A stretch of 64,000 bases of DNA, taken from the NCBI GenBank assembly GCA_045863555.1, contig BTUU01000005.1:186001-250000 (forward strand), given 5' to 3'. A program made the position numbers and the translations under genes. Below the pieces are notes generated by a model. That model did not search any database and was not told the origin of the DNA. It saw nothing but the letters and a program-made list of their open reading frames with translations. This DNA comes from JACRLV01 sp045863555. Lineage in GTDB: Bacteria; Planctomycetota; Phycisphaerae; UBA1845; Fen-1342. Of this stretch, positions 45,563 through 56,300 are shown piece by piece; the first letter of the stretch is position 1; each line of letters starts with the position of its first letter.

Positions 45563-48040
45563 ATGTTGAATCCTGCCTCCTCTCGGAAGGGCTGGCTCGC
45601 GGCCGGTGCCGGTCTCGGCGCCGTCGCGCTTGCGTTCACGATCTCCACACCCTTGCTGCACAGCCAGGAGGTTCAGGAGGCCCCCGCCGGGGAAGCCCGG
45701 ACCACCGCCTGGATGGATCGGCTCGATCCATTCGCGGACCTCGGCCCGATGGTGGTCTGCTGGTCGCCGAACGGCACTCTCGACGACGGCTATATCGCGG
45801 ATGTGAATCAGCGCCTCGTCGAACTCGGCCGGACACCTGAGATGTATCCCGTGATCTTCCCGGACGGCCAGTACGTCGCTAACGTCCATCGCGAGCTTCA
45901 GGTGGCTGGCCTCGATCAGCCGATCGAAGCCCTCCACTACACGTGGTGGGAGCAGACGTCGGGCGGTCCCAGTGAGCGGTACCAGCTCGGCACACGCTGG
46001 AGCGGCAACCAGGGCGACCCCCGGGCGCTGACCTGGAGCTTCGTGCCCGACGGCCTGGTCTGCGACGGCGCGGCCAGCACGCTCTTCGCCCGCATGGACT
46101 CGCTCTTCGCGTCGCAGGGCGGGCGCGCGACCTGGATCGCCCGGTTTACGACGAGCTTCAATCGCTGGTCGCAGGTCACCGGGCTGACCTACACGCGGCG
46201 TACGTCCGGCGCGAATGACTGGGACGACGGCGCAGCGTGGGGTTCCGGCGGTGGCGCTTCGCGCGGCGACGTCCGGATCGCGGCGACGAATATCGACGGC
46301 GTCAACGGGATCCTCGCCTATAACTACTTCCCGTCCAACGGCGACATGATGCTCGACAGCTCCGAGAACTGGGGCTCGTCCACGAATCAGAATCGCTTCC
46401 TGCGCAACACGGTCATGCACGAACACGGGCACGGCATCGGCATGCAGCACGTCTGCTCCTCGAACCAGGCGTTCCTCATGGAACCGGTGCTTCAGACCGG
46501 ATTCGACGGCCCGCAACACGACGACATGCGCGGCGGCAAGCGCCATTACGGCGACCCCGACGAGAGTGATAACACGACCGCGCTGGCGAACGACCTCGGC
46601 ACGATCGCCGCGGGAACGACCAACAGCACCTATTGCAACCTGCCGGCGCCGCAGGTCGGTACGAATCCGGCCATTACGACCAACTGCTCGATCGACGCCA
46701 ACGGTGAGATGGACTACTACAAGTTCACCGTCGCCAGCGCGGGAACCTGCAACATCACGGTGACGCCGATCGGCTACACCTATGACGACAGCCCGCAGAA
46801 TTCGAACGGCTCGTGCGCCAGCGGAAACTCGCGCAACACGGCCCAGCAGGCCAATCTCGCCGTCGAACTCCGCGGAACCGACGGAACGACGATCATCGCC
46901 TCCGCCACCGCGGCCGCGCTCGGCATCGCCGAGACGATCACCGGCGCAACCCTGAGCAACGCGGGCACCTACTATATCCGCGTGTACGAGACCGATACGC
47001 CGTCCCAGAGCCAGATGTACTCGCTCTCGGTCTCCGTCGCGGCCGGCTGCGTACCCCCGACGATCACGACGCATCCCACCTCGCTTTCGGAATGCGCCGG
47101 CAACCCGGTCGAATTCTCCGTCGTCGCCACCGGAACCTCGCCGAGCTACCAGTGGCAGAAGAACCTCGTCAACATCCCCGGCGCCACGAACAGCACCTAC
47201 TCGATCGCCGACGTCACGACCGATGACGAAGGCAGTTACCGCTGCGTCGTCACGAACGGCTGCGGAACCGTCAACAGCAACGCCGCAACCCTGGGCGTCG
47301 ACACGGCCGTCCAGTTCTCCAGCCACCCGGCCTCGCAGAACGCCAATGTCGGCGACACCGTGCAGTTCAGCGCCGCCGGCGCCGGCAGCGAGCCGATCGC
47401 ATACACCTGGCTTCGCAACGGCATTCCGCTCAGCAACGGCGGACGCTTCAGCGGCGTGGACACGACCACGCTGACCATTACCAACGTCCAGTCCGGCGAT
47501 TCCGCGACCTACTCGCTCCAGGCGTTCAATGTCTGCGGCGCGACGTTCAGCAACGGCGCGGTCCTGACCGTCGACAGCTGCGCCGGTGCGTCGATCAGCA
47601 CCAACCCGAACAGCCAGACCGTCGACGCCGGCGACACCGCGCAGTTCTCCGTCGTCGCCGCCGGTACGGCGCCGATCGCCTACCAGTGGCGCAAGAACAA
47701 CGTCGACCTCAGCGACGGCGGAAACATCGCCGGCGCTCTGACGGCCACGCTGACCATTTCCAACGCCCAGGATTCGGACGAGGGCAGCTACACCTGCCAC
47801 GTCTCGAACGAGTGCGGAAACGCCACCAGCGGACCCGCGACCCTCACCGTCAACCCGGCCGTCTGCCCCGGCGACGTCAACGGCGACAACGTCGTCGACC
47901 TCACCGACCTGGCAACCCTGCTCGGAAATTACGGTACGGGCAGCGGCGGAACCTATTCGCAGGGCGATCTCAACGGCGACGGCGCGATCGACCTGAGCGA
48001 CCTGTCGCTGCTCCTCTCGGCGTTCGGTACGACCTGCTAG
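45563..48040 (+). CDS. Secreted zinc metalloprotease (matrixin-like) with Ig-like repeats and dockerin tail
   Basis: An 825-residue exported protein. A signal segment (AGAGLGAVALAFTISTPLL) leads to a propeptide-like region and a catalytic domain. The metzincin motif HEHGHGIGMQH starts at about residue 286 and supplies three His ligands and the catalytic Glu; LMEPVL after it may form the Met-turn. Next is a domain like bacterial pre-peptidase C-terminal domains (about 340-490). Three Ig-like repeats follow (YQWQKNLVNIPGATNSTYSI, YTWLRNGIPLSNGG, YQWRKNNVDLSDGG), each ending in a Cys-containing strand. Two dockerin-like EF-hands close the protein (DVNGDNVVDLTDLATLLGNY and DLNGDGAIDLSDLSLLLSAF). 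It probably degrades extracellular protein. Confidence 0.88.
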   Translation: MLNPASSRKGWLAAGAGLGAVALAFTISTPLLHSQEVQEAPAGEARTTAWMDRLDPFADLGPMVVCWSPNGTLDDGYIADVNQRLVELGRTPEMYPVIFPDGQYVANVHRELQVAGLDQPIEALHYTWWEQTSGGPSERYQLGTRWSGNQGDPRALTWSFVPDGLVCDGAASTLFARMDSLFASQGGRATWIARFTTSFNRWSQVTGLTYTRRTSGANDWDDGAAWGSGGGASRGDVRIAATNIDGVNGILAYNYFPSNGDMMLDSSENWGSSTNQNRFLRNTVMHEHGHGIGMQHVCSSNQAFLMEPVLQTGFDGPQHDDMRGGKRHYGDPDESDNTTALANDLGTIAAGTTNSTYCNLPAPQVGTNPAITTNCSIDANGEMDYYKFTVASAGTCNITVTPIGYTYDDSPQNSNGSCASGNSRNTAQQANLAVELRGTDGTTIIASATAAALGIAETITGATLSNAGTYYIRVYETDTPSQSQMYSLSVSVAAGCVPPTITTHPTSLSECAGNPVEFSVVATGTSPSYQWQKNLVNIPGATNSTYSIADVTTDDEGSYRCVVTNGCGTVNSNAATLGVDTAVQFSSHPASQNANVGDTVQFSAAGAGSEPIAYTWLRNGIPLSNGGRFSGVDTTTLTITNVQSGDSATYSLQAFNVCGATFSNGAVLTVDSCAGASISTNPNSQTVDAGDTAQFSVVAAGTAPIAYQWRKNNVDLSDGGNIAGALTATLTISNAQDSDEGSYTCHVSNECGNATSGPATLTVNPAVCPGDVNGDNVVDLTDLATLLGNYGTGSGGTYSQGDLNGDGAIDLSDLSLLLSAFGTTC

Positions 48041-48074
48041 GCTCGCCGACCGTCCGGACCGCCTGGTGAAAACA

Positions 48075-48110
48075 CGCGGCCGCGCCCCGACAACTCGGGG
48101 CGCGGCCGCG
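48075..48110. terminator. Bidirectional hairpin between convergent genes
   Basis: A perfect 16-base stem, CGCGGCCGCGCCCCGA (48075-48090) with its complement (48095-48110), and a CAAC loop. It sits between the stops of the metalloprotease and the serine hydrolase genes. There is an AAAA run on one side and GCTTTCC on the other. Confidence 0.8.
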
Positions 48111-48156
48111 GTGCTTTCCACTTTCGCGCTCTCGAACCCCGGCGCCGGGCTCCGCG

Positions 48157-49506
48157 TTACGGCCGGGTCAGCGTCACCTCCCGTTTGACACCGTCGCGCT
48201 CCAGCGTCAGCACCACCTGCTTGCCGGCCAGTCTCTCGCGCAGCCGACCCGCAGGGATCTCCGACAACGCCACCCCGTCGATCGCGAGAAGGCGATCCCC
48301 CGCCTTCACGCCGGCCCTGGCCGCGATCGAATCCGCCGTCACCTCCGTGATTTGGATGTCGCCGGCGTCGCGAGCATCAAACAGGATCCCCAGCGGAACG
48401 ACCGGCGGCCCCGCCTCAGAACTCTCCTCGACCGGGACCGGCGTCGCCTTCGGCGCGTACTTCGCACGCACCGCCTCCAGCACGGCCGCGCAGACCGCGT
48501 CGTTTTCCCCTGCGTTCGTCGCCACGACGATTCCGAGCTTCTGCGACGGCCAGAGCGCGAACGCCGCCGTGTAGTAACCGTCGCCGCCGAAGAACGGTAC
48601 ACCCTCGCCGGCCGATTTACCGCCTCCCGGTCGAAGCTCGCGAATCTTCTGTGCAGTCGCGGGCTTCAGGAACCCCGTCGGCGGATCCGACTCCACGCCC
48701 ACGAGCGCGCCGGCCAGCCGGGCGAAGTCCGAAATCGAGCAACTCATCAGCCCGGCCGGCGCGAGCGTCGGCAGGGCGGGAGGCCGTTCGCCGGGTTGGT
48801 AGCCCGACGGACCGCGGCGGTGTCCGGTGAGTGCCGCCCGGCCAGGCGCTTCTGTGGGCAGGCCGATCCGGGCCGACGTCATTCCGAGCGGCTTGAATAC
48901 CTCCGCTGCTACGAGGTCCTCGTACGACCGGCCGGCCAGTCGCTCCGCAATGTGTCCGAGCAGCGCGTACCCGGCATTCGAGTAGACGAACCGCGTCCCC
49001 GGCTCGGCGGCCGGCTGCTCCTGGAGCAGATGCGCGATGAAAGCGGCACGCTGCTCCTGCGGCGATCCTTTCCGGTTGAAGAGCTGGGGCGTGATTCGCG
49101 GGCCGATTTCGGTATAGGCAGGCAGCCCCGCACGATGACCGATGATGTCGCCGACCGTGACCGCTTTGTATTCGGCGCGCACGGCCACGTCCGGCAGCAG
49201 CGCTCCGAGCGTGGACGCGAATGTGAGCCGGCCATCGTCCACCAGCCGGGCAATGAGCAGCCGCGTCACGGACTTGCCGCACGAGCCGATCATCGCCAGG
49301 TCGTCGGCCTCGACTGGATCTCCCCCGAGGGATCTCACGCCCCACGCGCCCACGCCGACAATTTTCCCGTCCCGAATGACGGCCGCGAGCGCTCCCGGAG
49401 CCTCGTGTTTCTTACACGCCTGTTCGAGCAGCGACTGAAGATCGTCACCCGCCGCGGCGAACGGCAGCAACAGCGCGAATACGGCCGGCAGAACGAATTG
49501 TCTCAT
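48157..49506 (-). CDS. Beta-lactamase-fold serine hydrolase with C-terminal PDZ domain
   Basis: A 449-residue exported protein. The signal peptide (VLPAVFALLLPFAAAG) is followed by a class C beta-lactamase/esterase domain. The SxxK motif is Ser75-Cys-Gly-Lys78 (IGSCGKS), the YxN motif is in FVYSNAGYALLGH, and other family segments are GALAAVIRDGKIVG and PLGMTSARIG. The C-terminal 75 residues read as a PDZ domain (IQITEVTADSIAARAGVKAG, DRLLAIDGVAL). Such proteins are usually peptidases or esterases acting on peptidoglycan or small esters, not antibiotic-resistance enzymes. ATG 49506 has GGAG seven bases upstream; the frame extends to 49764 without a signal peptide. Confidence 0.9.
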   Translation of the reverse strand: MRQFVLPAVFALLLPFAAAGDDLQSLLEQACKKHEAPGALAAVIRDGKIVGVGAWGVRSLGGDPVEADDLAMIGSCGKSVTRLLIARLVDDGRLTFASTLGALLPDVAVRAEYKAVTVGDIIGHRAGLPAYTEIGPRITPQLFNRKGSPQEQRAAFIAHLLQEQPAAEPGTRFVYSNAGYALLGHIAERLAGRSYEDLVAAEVFKPLGMTSARIGLPTEAPGRAALTGHRRGPSGYQPGERPPALPTLAPAGLMSCSISDFARLAGALVGVESDPPTGFLKPATAQKIRELRPGGGKSAGEGVPFFGGDGYYTAAFALWPSQKLGIVVATNAGENDAVCAAVLEAVRAKYAPKATPVPVEESSEAGPPVVPLGILFDARDAGDIQITEVTADSIAARAGVKAGDRLLAIDGVALSEIPAGRLRERLAGKQVVLTLERDGVKREVTLTRP

Positions 49507-50350
49507 ACGCGAGCTCCATCCCTGTGGCCGCGTCGACCCGGCTCGACCGCGCGGCGACGATAGGCCACGGTGGTAGACGATCCTGCCGATCAACCGCCGT
49601 CGCAGAATTGATCTGCGCGGCGAACTGCCGCAAACGTCCGTCGCATGCTCGGGCTTCCACAGGTTGGCGCGTTTCGCCCTCGGCGTCCGGCAGAAGCGGT
49701 TACCGTACGGAGTCTTCGACTCCTTCCTGAAACGCCAGAGCGGCTCGGGCCGCCGGTGAAGCACCTGGTCGACTTCGCGGAAGACGTGCGGCGTTCAATG
49801 GACCGGTCATTGGCCCATCGTTACGCGCGCGGCGGCGTCCGGCGGCGCGATCTGCGAACCAGTCTCAAAGTCGAAAAGCCCGCTGAAGACCGCAAGTTGC
49901 TGGTTCCCGACGACGAATTCCCGATCCGCGCCGCTGCCAAGTCGACGATCGGTCGCCGCAGTCGGAGACTCGCGGTGTTGCCATCCGACACCGTCACCAC
50001 TCGCGCCCCGTCGGAACAGGGCACGGCGGAGAGCGAGGGGGCCGGATGCCCGCGCCGGGCGACCAGTTCCATTCCGGAGGTCGCGCCCCACCGCCGGCCG
50101 GTGCGGCGCCTCGTTTTGACCGCTGTAACCGTGTGCGTACCGTCTGATCCCTGCGTGTAGAGAGACCCTGCCACGCTCGATCTGCCTCCCTCAGGCATTT
50201 ACCCTATTCTCGCATCGTCCGAGTGCCTCCCATACATACTCGCACCGCTAAATTCGCGCGAGAACCGGGATGATGTGCGAAAATTCTATTGCAATTGTCC
50301 GAAGCGTCGCTATGATCGCAGCAACTACTTTCACACAGGAGAGGCTACTC
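49507..50350. other. Long intergenic region before the RHS gene, possible gene remnant
   Basis: This 844-base gap separates divergent genes. ORFs up to 171 codons cross 49645-50198 on both strands, but none has a ribosome binding site or a recognisable fold. A plus-strand stretch near 49662-49760 reads LARFALGVRQKRLPYGVFDS then FLKRQSGSGRR and a stop, which looks like a coding tail without a start and may be a remnant. From about 50200 the base composition becomes more AT-rich and leads into the RHS promoter. Confidence 0.4.
50289..50316 (+). promoter_or_regulatory. Sigma-70-like promoter of the RHS gene
   Basis: TTGCAA (50289-50294), a 16-base spacer and TATGAT (50311-50316), which matches the -10 consensus at five of six bases. 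It lies downstream of the first ATG of the open frame (50270), so it supports the internal start at 50351. Confidence 0.55.
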
Positions 50351-53300
50351 ATGCTCTTGAGCTTCGTTTCAATGGCCTCGGAGATTCTGCGCGCTGTCCG
50401 GATGCCCCGCTTCAACCGGTCTCTCCGCCCAGTCGCTGTGATCGTGGCTGTAGGTGTTTTCAGCGAGGCCATGCCGGTTGCGCCGGGACAAACAAACGAC
50501 TGCTGCTGGCATACGTTTCAGCTTCCCGGGGCGAGCGACTGCGCAATCGGCGAACTCATCCTCGGCTACCACGGTCACTTACCGCTTTTCAGCGGCTTTT
50601 CGGGCTGCGCGTTTGACGAAGCCAACTCGGATGGCGCGGCGCTCCAGAGCTGGATGCCCTGGAACCACCTGAACTGGGAGATGGGCTTCGGGCCGGGCGA
50701 TTTTCCACCGATCGCCGCGGATGTCGTTGCGTCCACGAGTCCATTCGTACCCGCGAACGCCGCAAGGGCCGGGACCGCCGCCGTGCGGCCGACGCAGGCA
50801 GGGATCATCGACCTGATCACCGGGACACCGCTGCTGCGGGAGGTTGATTTCGAACTTCCCTTCGGGGGCGCGGTCTTCCGACACGTGCGAACGTACGGCG
50901 AGCCGCTTATCCGCCACGGCATCGGCCCGTGGGGGCAAAATCAGGAATACCACAACCAAGGCTGGTGGTGGATTGAAGACGGCGCCTACTGGGATTGGAA
51001 TGGCATGGGATGGATGATGTCGGAGAATCCAATCCTGCTCGTCGATTCTCACTACTATTTCGACTACTCGGGACCTGATACCCCCACCCGCCTCTATCTC
51101 GTTCTTGACTCGCACCACAGCATCCCCTTCATTTGGGAGCAGACTCAGCAGGGTGAACCACGTTACGTGGCGCCTTCCTGGTTCGATGCCAAGTGCGATG
51201 TCCGCACCGTCGGCGGGACACGCTACTTCGACATCTGGCTCCATCAGCGGTCGGTCAAGTTCACCTTCATGGAGAAGCCCGGTCGGCTGGGACGACGATT
51301 CGAATACGCGAATTCCCTGTTCCACCCGCCGTTTGAACCGCCTGACACGACACACCCGATCGATCCGCATGATCCCATGGTCGACGGGGCGGATGTTCGC
51401 GGCGGCATTCCGTACCCCGCACTCCTTCAGCGCATCGAGGATCGATACGGGAACTATGCCCAGATGCACTACGCGCCGCGCGTCCAGACGAACGGCAACC
51501 CCGTGCCCGACGATGCCTGCACCGCGTGCAGGTACAACGCGAACGAGTTTGGCCAGTTGATGGCCGTCACGCTCGTCCCCGCGCGCGGTACCGGGCCGGC
51601 GTGGACGATCATTTACGCTTACCGGTCGTTCGGCCTGCCCCTCGACGAGGAGCCGACATTCGATCCCAATGACAATACAGACAACCACCCCCACCTGCTC
51701 CATGGCGTTTACGCGTACCGTGGAAACCGCCTGACGAACGGCTTTCCCGCGACCGCCGATTTGACAGTCCCCGGCGCGGAGTTCCTCGCGGCCACCTCAC
51801 TTGACGAGACGGACGGCCTCGAACCGGACTTCATCGTCGCGAACCCGGATTGGGAAATCGCCTGCCGATACACATACGCGGAAGCGGGTTTTGCGAGCGT
51901 CGTCAGCACGACCGGAGAACCCCCGACGCTCGCTCCCGTGTATCCCGGTGCATGGTTGCTTGCCCCCGATCTCTTCGATCCAACCCGTGTGCCAACTTCC
52001 GGCGAGCGATATCTCAAGCAGGAACGCCGATTGATGAAGGTCCACGTCACGCGGCGTCAGATCGAGGATGATCTCCCGGTCGCGACCATCGACGAGAATC
52101 GCATCTACCGATACGACTGGGACCAGCACTCGGTTTCCTGGGGCGCCCGGCTTCGCGCCGTGTTCTCCAATTCAACGATTCTGAAACTTCTGGATCAAAT
52201 GCGCGCGGCAGACGCCCTCACAGACCCACCCACAACCACTCCGCGGAACGTCAATGATCTTCTGACGCAGACAGAGATTTCGATGCTCATCCCACCGGAG
52301 ACGGACGCCCGGACAGTTCAAATCGGCACGCCCGGAGTCGCTGCCGAGTACGCCGACATTTCGATCGATTGGCTGGATCCAGATGCGGGCGTCGAATCCG
52401 GCTTCGGCGGCCTGCCTTTAGGCGCGACGTTCATGGATGCTGAAACCCTCGTCGATCGTCGCGGCGGCTCAGCGCGGAAATATACGATCCGGCACTATTT
52501 CACGCCCGCCGATGGAGCATTTCCATATGACGGCTACAGCAACTGTGCTCCGATCATGCACTATCCGTATCGTCATGTGACCGGCAATGCTTACCCCCTT
52601 GAGTACGTCACGCCGCAAATGAACGTCGCAACCTGGACGACGTTTGTTGACGAAGAAGCCGATGAAGATTCAGTTGTCATGACGCGCCGTGGTCTTGAAA
52701 TGAACGCCGCCGGGTTTACCGTGCGCGATCGGACCTGGGTGCTCGAAAACGATGGCCAGGGCGGGCCGACGCTCATCAGCCAGGTCGGCCACGCCGAAGA
52801 TTTCCGCTACGACTGCGCCGGCCGACTGATTGAGAAGCGCAGTCGCGGCTGGAGCGCCGATGTGGCCGCCGGAGCATCCGAGAACAGCGCTCAGGGTCTG
52901 ATCCAGGTCTTCGAATACGCTGACACGTGCGGCGGCACACCAGGCAACTGCGATGCCCTGCCGGTTCCCCCCACCTGCACTCCGCTCCGCGAACCGACGG
53001 CCGTCAAGATCAAGAACGGCGTCGGCGGCGCCGAGTTGCTCCCGATCCGTTCGGTGACGCGCGACTCGACCCGGCCCGAGGAAGTCCTGACCGAGACGGC
53101 CTTCCCCATCTGGAACGGCACTGGAGATACGACGACCTACCAATACGATCATTACACGCCCGACGGCGTCGAACCCGCGCACCGCCCCCTGAAATCCCGG
53201 ACGCTACGCCGGGAGATCTACCGCGTCGATCCCAACGATCCGAACACGGCCGTCACGGTCATCGAAAAAAGCCAGTTCGACGACCGGGGCAATCTGACGT

Positions 53301-56300
53301 ACTCCGGTTCCGGCGTGGAGTACCAGGGTCAGTTGACCGCCTTCTTCGCAAATCGCCGGCAATACAACGATTACGGCCAGATGACCTCGGAAACCGTCGA
53401 CATCCCCGACGGCGACATGCCTGACGGCTGGGACCGCGTCAGCACCGACCCCGTCACTGCCACGGCGCTGAATTGGACCACGACGTACGAGTACGGCGCC
53501 TTCGGCCCTGAGCGCATCGTTCTTCCCAATGGCCGCGAGCACCGGTTCGTCGTTCGCTACGTCACCGGCGACCCGAACTCCGGCACGTACACGTGGACAT
53601 ACAAGGATCTCGTTTCGCAGGCGTCGCCGCCGGATACATTCGTCGCACTCTCCCCGCTCGAAGTCACGCTGACCGTGAACGGCCAGCTCGAATGGAAGAA
53701 GACCCTCGAAACCACGGCGTTCGACGGCACTCCGGATGGCTACGAAACTTTCGACGAAGCCGACGTCATCGATACCGTCACGCCCGAATACGGGCCCAAC
53801 GGCAGCATCACCGGCGTTACCCAGGCCGGTGCGGACGGCTCAACGCTCGCCGCGTCACTTTCCTACGTCGGCCTCGGTGGACTCTCGCGCGAGCAGGGCC
53901 CGGACGGCACGATCACCCGCTATCGCCACGATCACTGGGGTCGCCTCACGCACACCTACCGCGGCACGCGGGATGGACACGATTTCTGGGGGACCGACAA
54001 CGGGCAGCCACCCGATGACAACATGGTCCTGGTCGAGAAACGCGCATACGGCGACACACGGACTGACGCGGATAAGCTCGTACTGATTCGCAGCTACCGC
54101 GAGAAACCCATCGACCAGTACGACGAAGATGCGCAAATCGAAAACAACGAAGACGATATCGGCTGGACGACCGTTCACAGATACGACTGGCGAATGCGCG
54201 AAGTCGTCGTCACGAAGTACGGCCACGCGGGCGGGGCGCTCTCGCGCACGTTTACATGGTACGACAACCTCGATCGAGCCCGCTTCACCGCCGAGTACGA
54301 TTCAGACATCGATCTCAACGGTGTCGATCCGCGCGATGCCACGCCCACGCAGGCCGAACCAACCGCCGCCGCCATCCTCGCGGCCGGCGGCCAGACGCGG
54401 CCGCTCTCGCTCACCGAGTCGATCTATAACTCCCGCGGCCTCGTCATCGAATCCCGCAGTTACAAGGTCGATTCCACGACCACGCCGCCGGAGTACCTGG
54501 CCACATTCACAGCCTACGACTACGCCGACCGCGTCAGCGAAACGTGGTCGCCGGGTGGGCCGGTCACGCGCACGACCTACGACGCCGTCGGCCGGCAGCG
54601 GATGACGCGCTCCCTGGCGAAACTCGAGGACGGAAGCCTCGTCGAGGTGTCGAACACCGAGACGCTCTACGACGACGACAACCGGCCGTTCGTGACGATC
54701 CACTCCGAACGGGTCAACGACACGAACCCGGCCGCGCTCGACAGCGGCAACAGCGTCCGCACGTTCGCGCGCAACTGGTACGACATGGCCGGCCGCGTCA
54801 CCGACACAGCGGCGTTCGGCACTGGCGCGGCCGACTTCCGCTACGCCGCCGAGCCCGTGAATCTGACGAGCCAGGCGTCCGGGACCAGCGAGCCGACCAC
54901 GGCGAACTTCCCGGCGGCCCTCTTTACCCGCTATGAGTATGACGCCAAGGGCCGCCAGGTCGCCGTTCATAACCCCGGCGGCGACGTCACCCGCACCGTC
55001 TACGACGACCTTGGACGGCAGCGCCTCGTGATCGAGAATGCGAACGGCGCGACGGCGGACGAGCGGCGGATTACCGCGTACGATTATGACACCGCCGGCC
55101 GGCTCAGCCGCATCGCGGCGGTCCTCCCGGCGCACAACGGCGGCGCGGTCGACGAGTTCAGCGACATCGCCTGGGGCGCCAGCGACGGCTCGCTCCAGGT
55201 CACCGAGATGAAATACGGCGCGACCGTCGTCACGAGCGCCGCCGGCCACGCCGCGATCAGCGCGAATGAGACCTGGATCGCGGAGGTTCGCTACCCCGAC
55301 CGCGAAACTGGCCAACCCAGCGTCGACAACCACCTGCTCTTCACCTACTACTCCGACGGCCTCGTCGCCTCCCGCACCGACGGCCTCGGCCGCACCTTCA
55401 CGTACGCGTATGACGACCTCAGCCGCCTGACCGAGGTGCTGGTTACGACGGCCGGGGTCCCGGTGGAGGGCAGCATCCGCATCGCGTACACGTACACGGC
55501 GGGCGGGCAGCTTGGGACCGTCACGGCCTACCGGATGGACGTGAGCGGCGGCAGCGGAAACACTGAGGTCGTCGCCGCGCAGAGTTTCTTCGATTACGAG
55601 GAGGGGTTCGGGAACCTGGCGTTCGAACGCCAGCAGCTCGACGGCGTCGCGACCAGCGCCTCGCCGACGATCGACTACGAATGGGCGTTCGCCGGCGCGG
55701 CCGATGGGAACTACAACCGCCTGACCCGCATGATCTACCCGACTCGAATCAGCGGCGGCCGGCGGCAGATTAATCTCGGCTACGCGACGGGCACCAACGG
55801 TGCCGGCGTCGACAGCGCCCTGGGCCGGATCACCTCGATCACGGATCAATCCACGAACGCGTCCACGAGTTACACTTATGGCGGTATGTCACGCCGATTG
55901 TCCCTGCTTCTCGCTTGCGGGATCGCGCAGAGCTTTGCTGCGTCGGGCAGCGCCGTCGGAGCAGCCGGGCTGGACCGCTTCGGCCGCCCGGCGGATCTTC
56001 ACTACATCGGCGCGACCGCCCCATTGCCGGCTCTCCCCGCGGGCACGGTCCATCGCTACGAATACCGGTACGACGCCTCGGGCAATCGGACGCACGCCCG
56101 TGTTGTCCAAGCTCCGCCGAACTGGAATGGCGGCTCCGGCGGAACCGGCACGAACCGCTCATGGGCCTATGGGTATGACGCGCTCCAGCGGCTGACAGCT
56201 GCCGACCGCGGCACGGCGACGGCCGGGGGGAATCCCGGTGACCCGATCCCGCTGGCCACGACCGACGTCGCGACGGATTGGAATCTCGACAATCTCGGCA

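Noticed and set aside
45392..48121. Minus-strand ORF of 909 codons opposite the metalloprotease gene
   Set aside because: It is an antisense shadow of a high-GC gene. The product is Arg/Val/Gly/Asp-rich with no domain, while the plus strand has signal peptide, HExxH motif, Ig-like repeats and dockerin.
49645..50160. Plus-strand ORF of 171 codons before the RHS gene
   Set aside because: No ribosome binding site, Arg-rich product, and an equally long ORF on the opposite strand; treated as intergenic.
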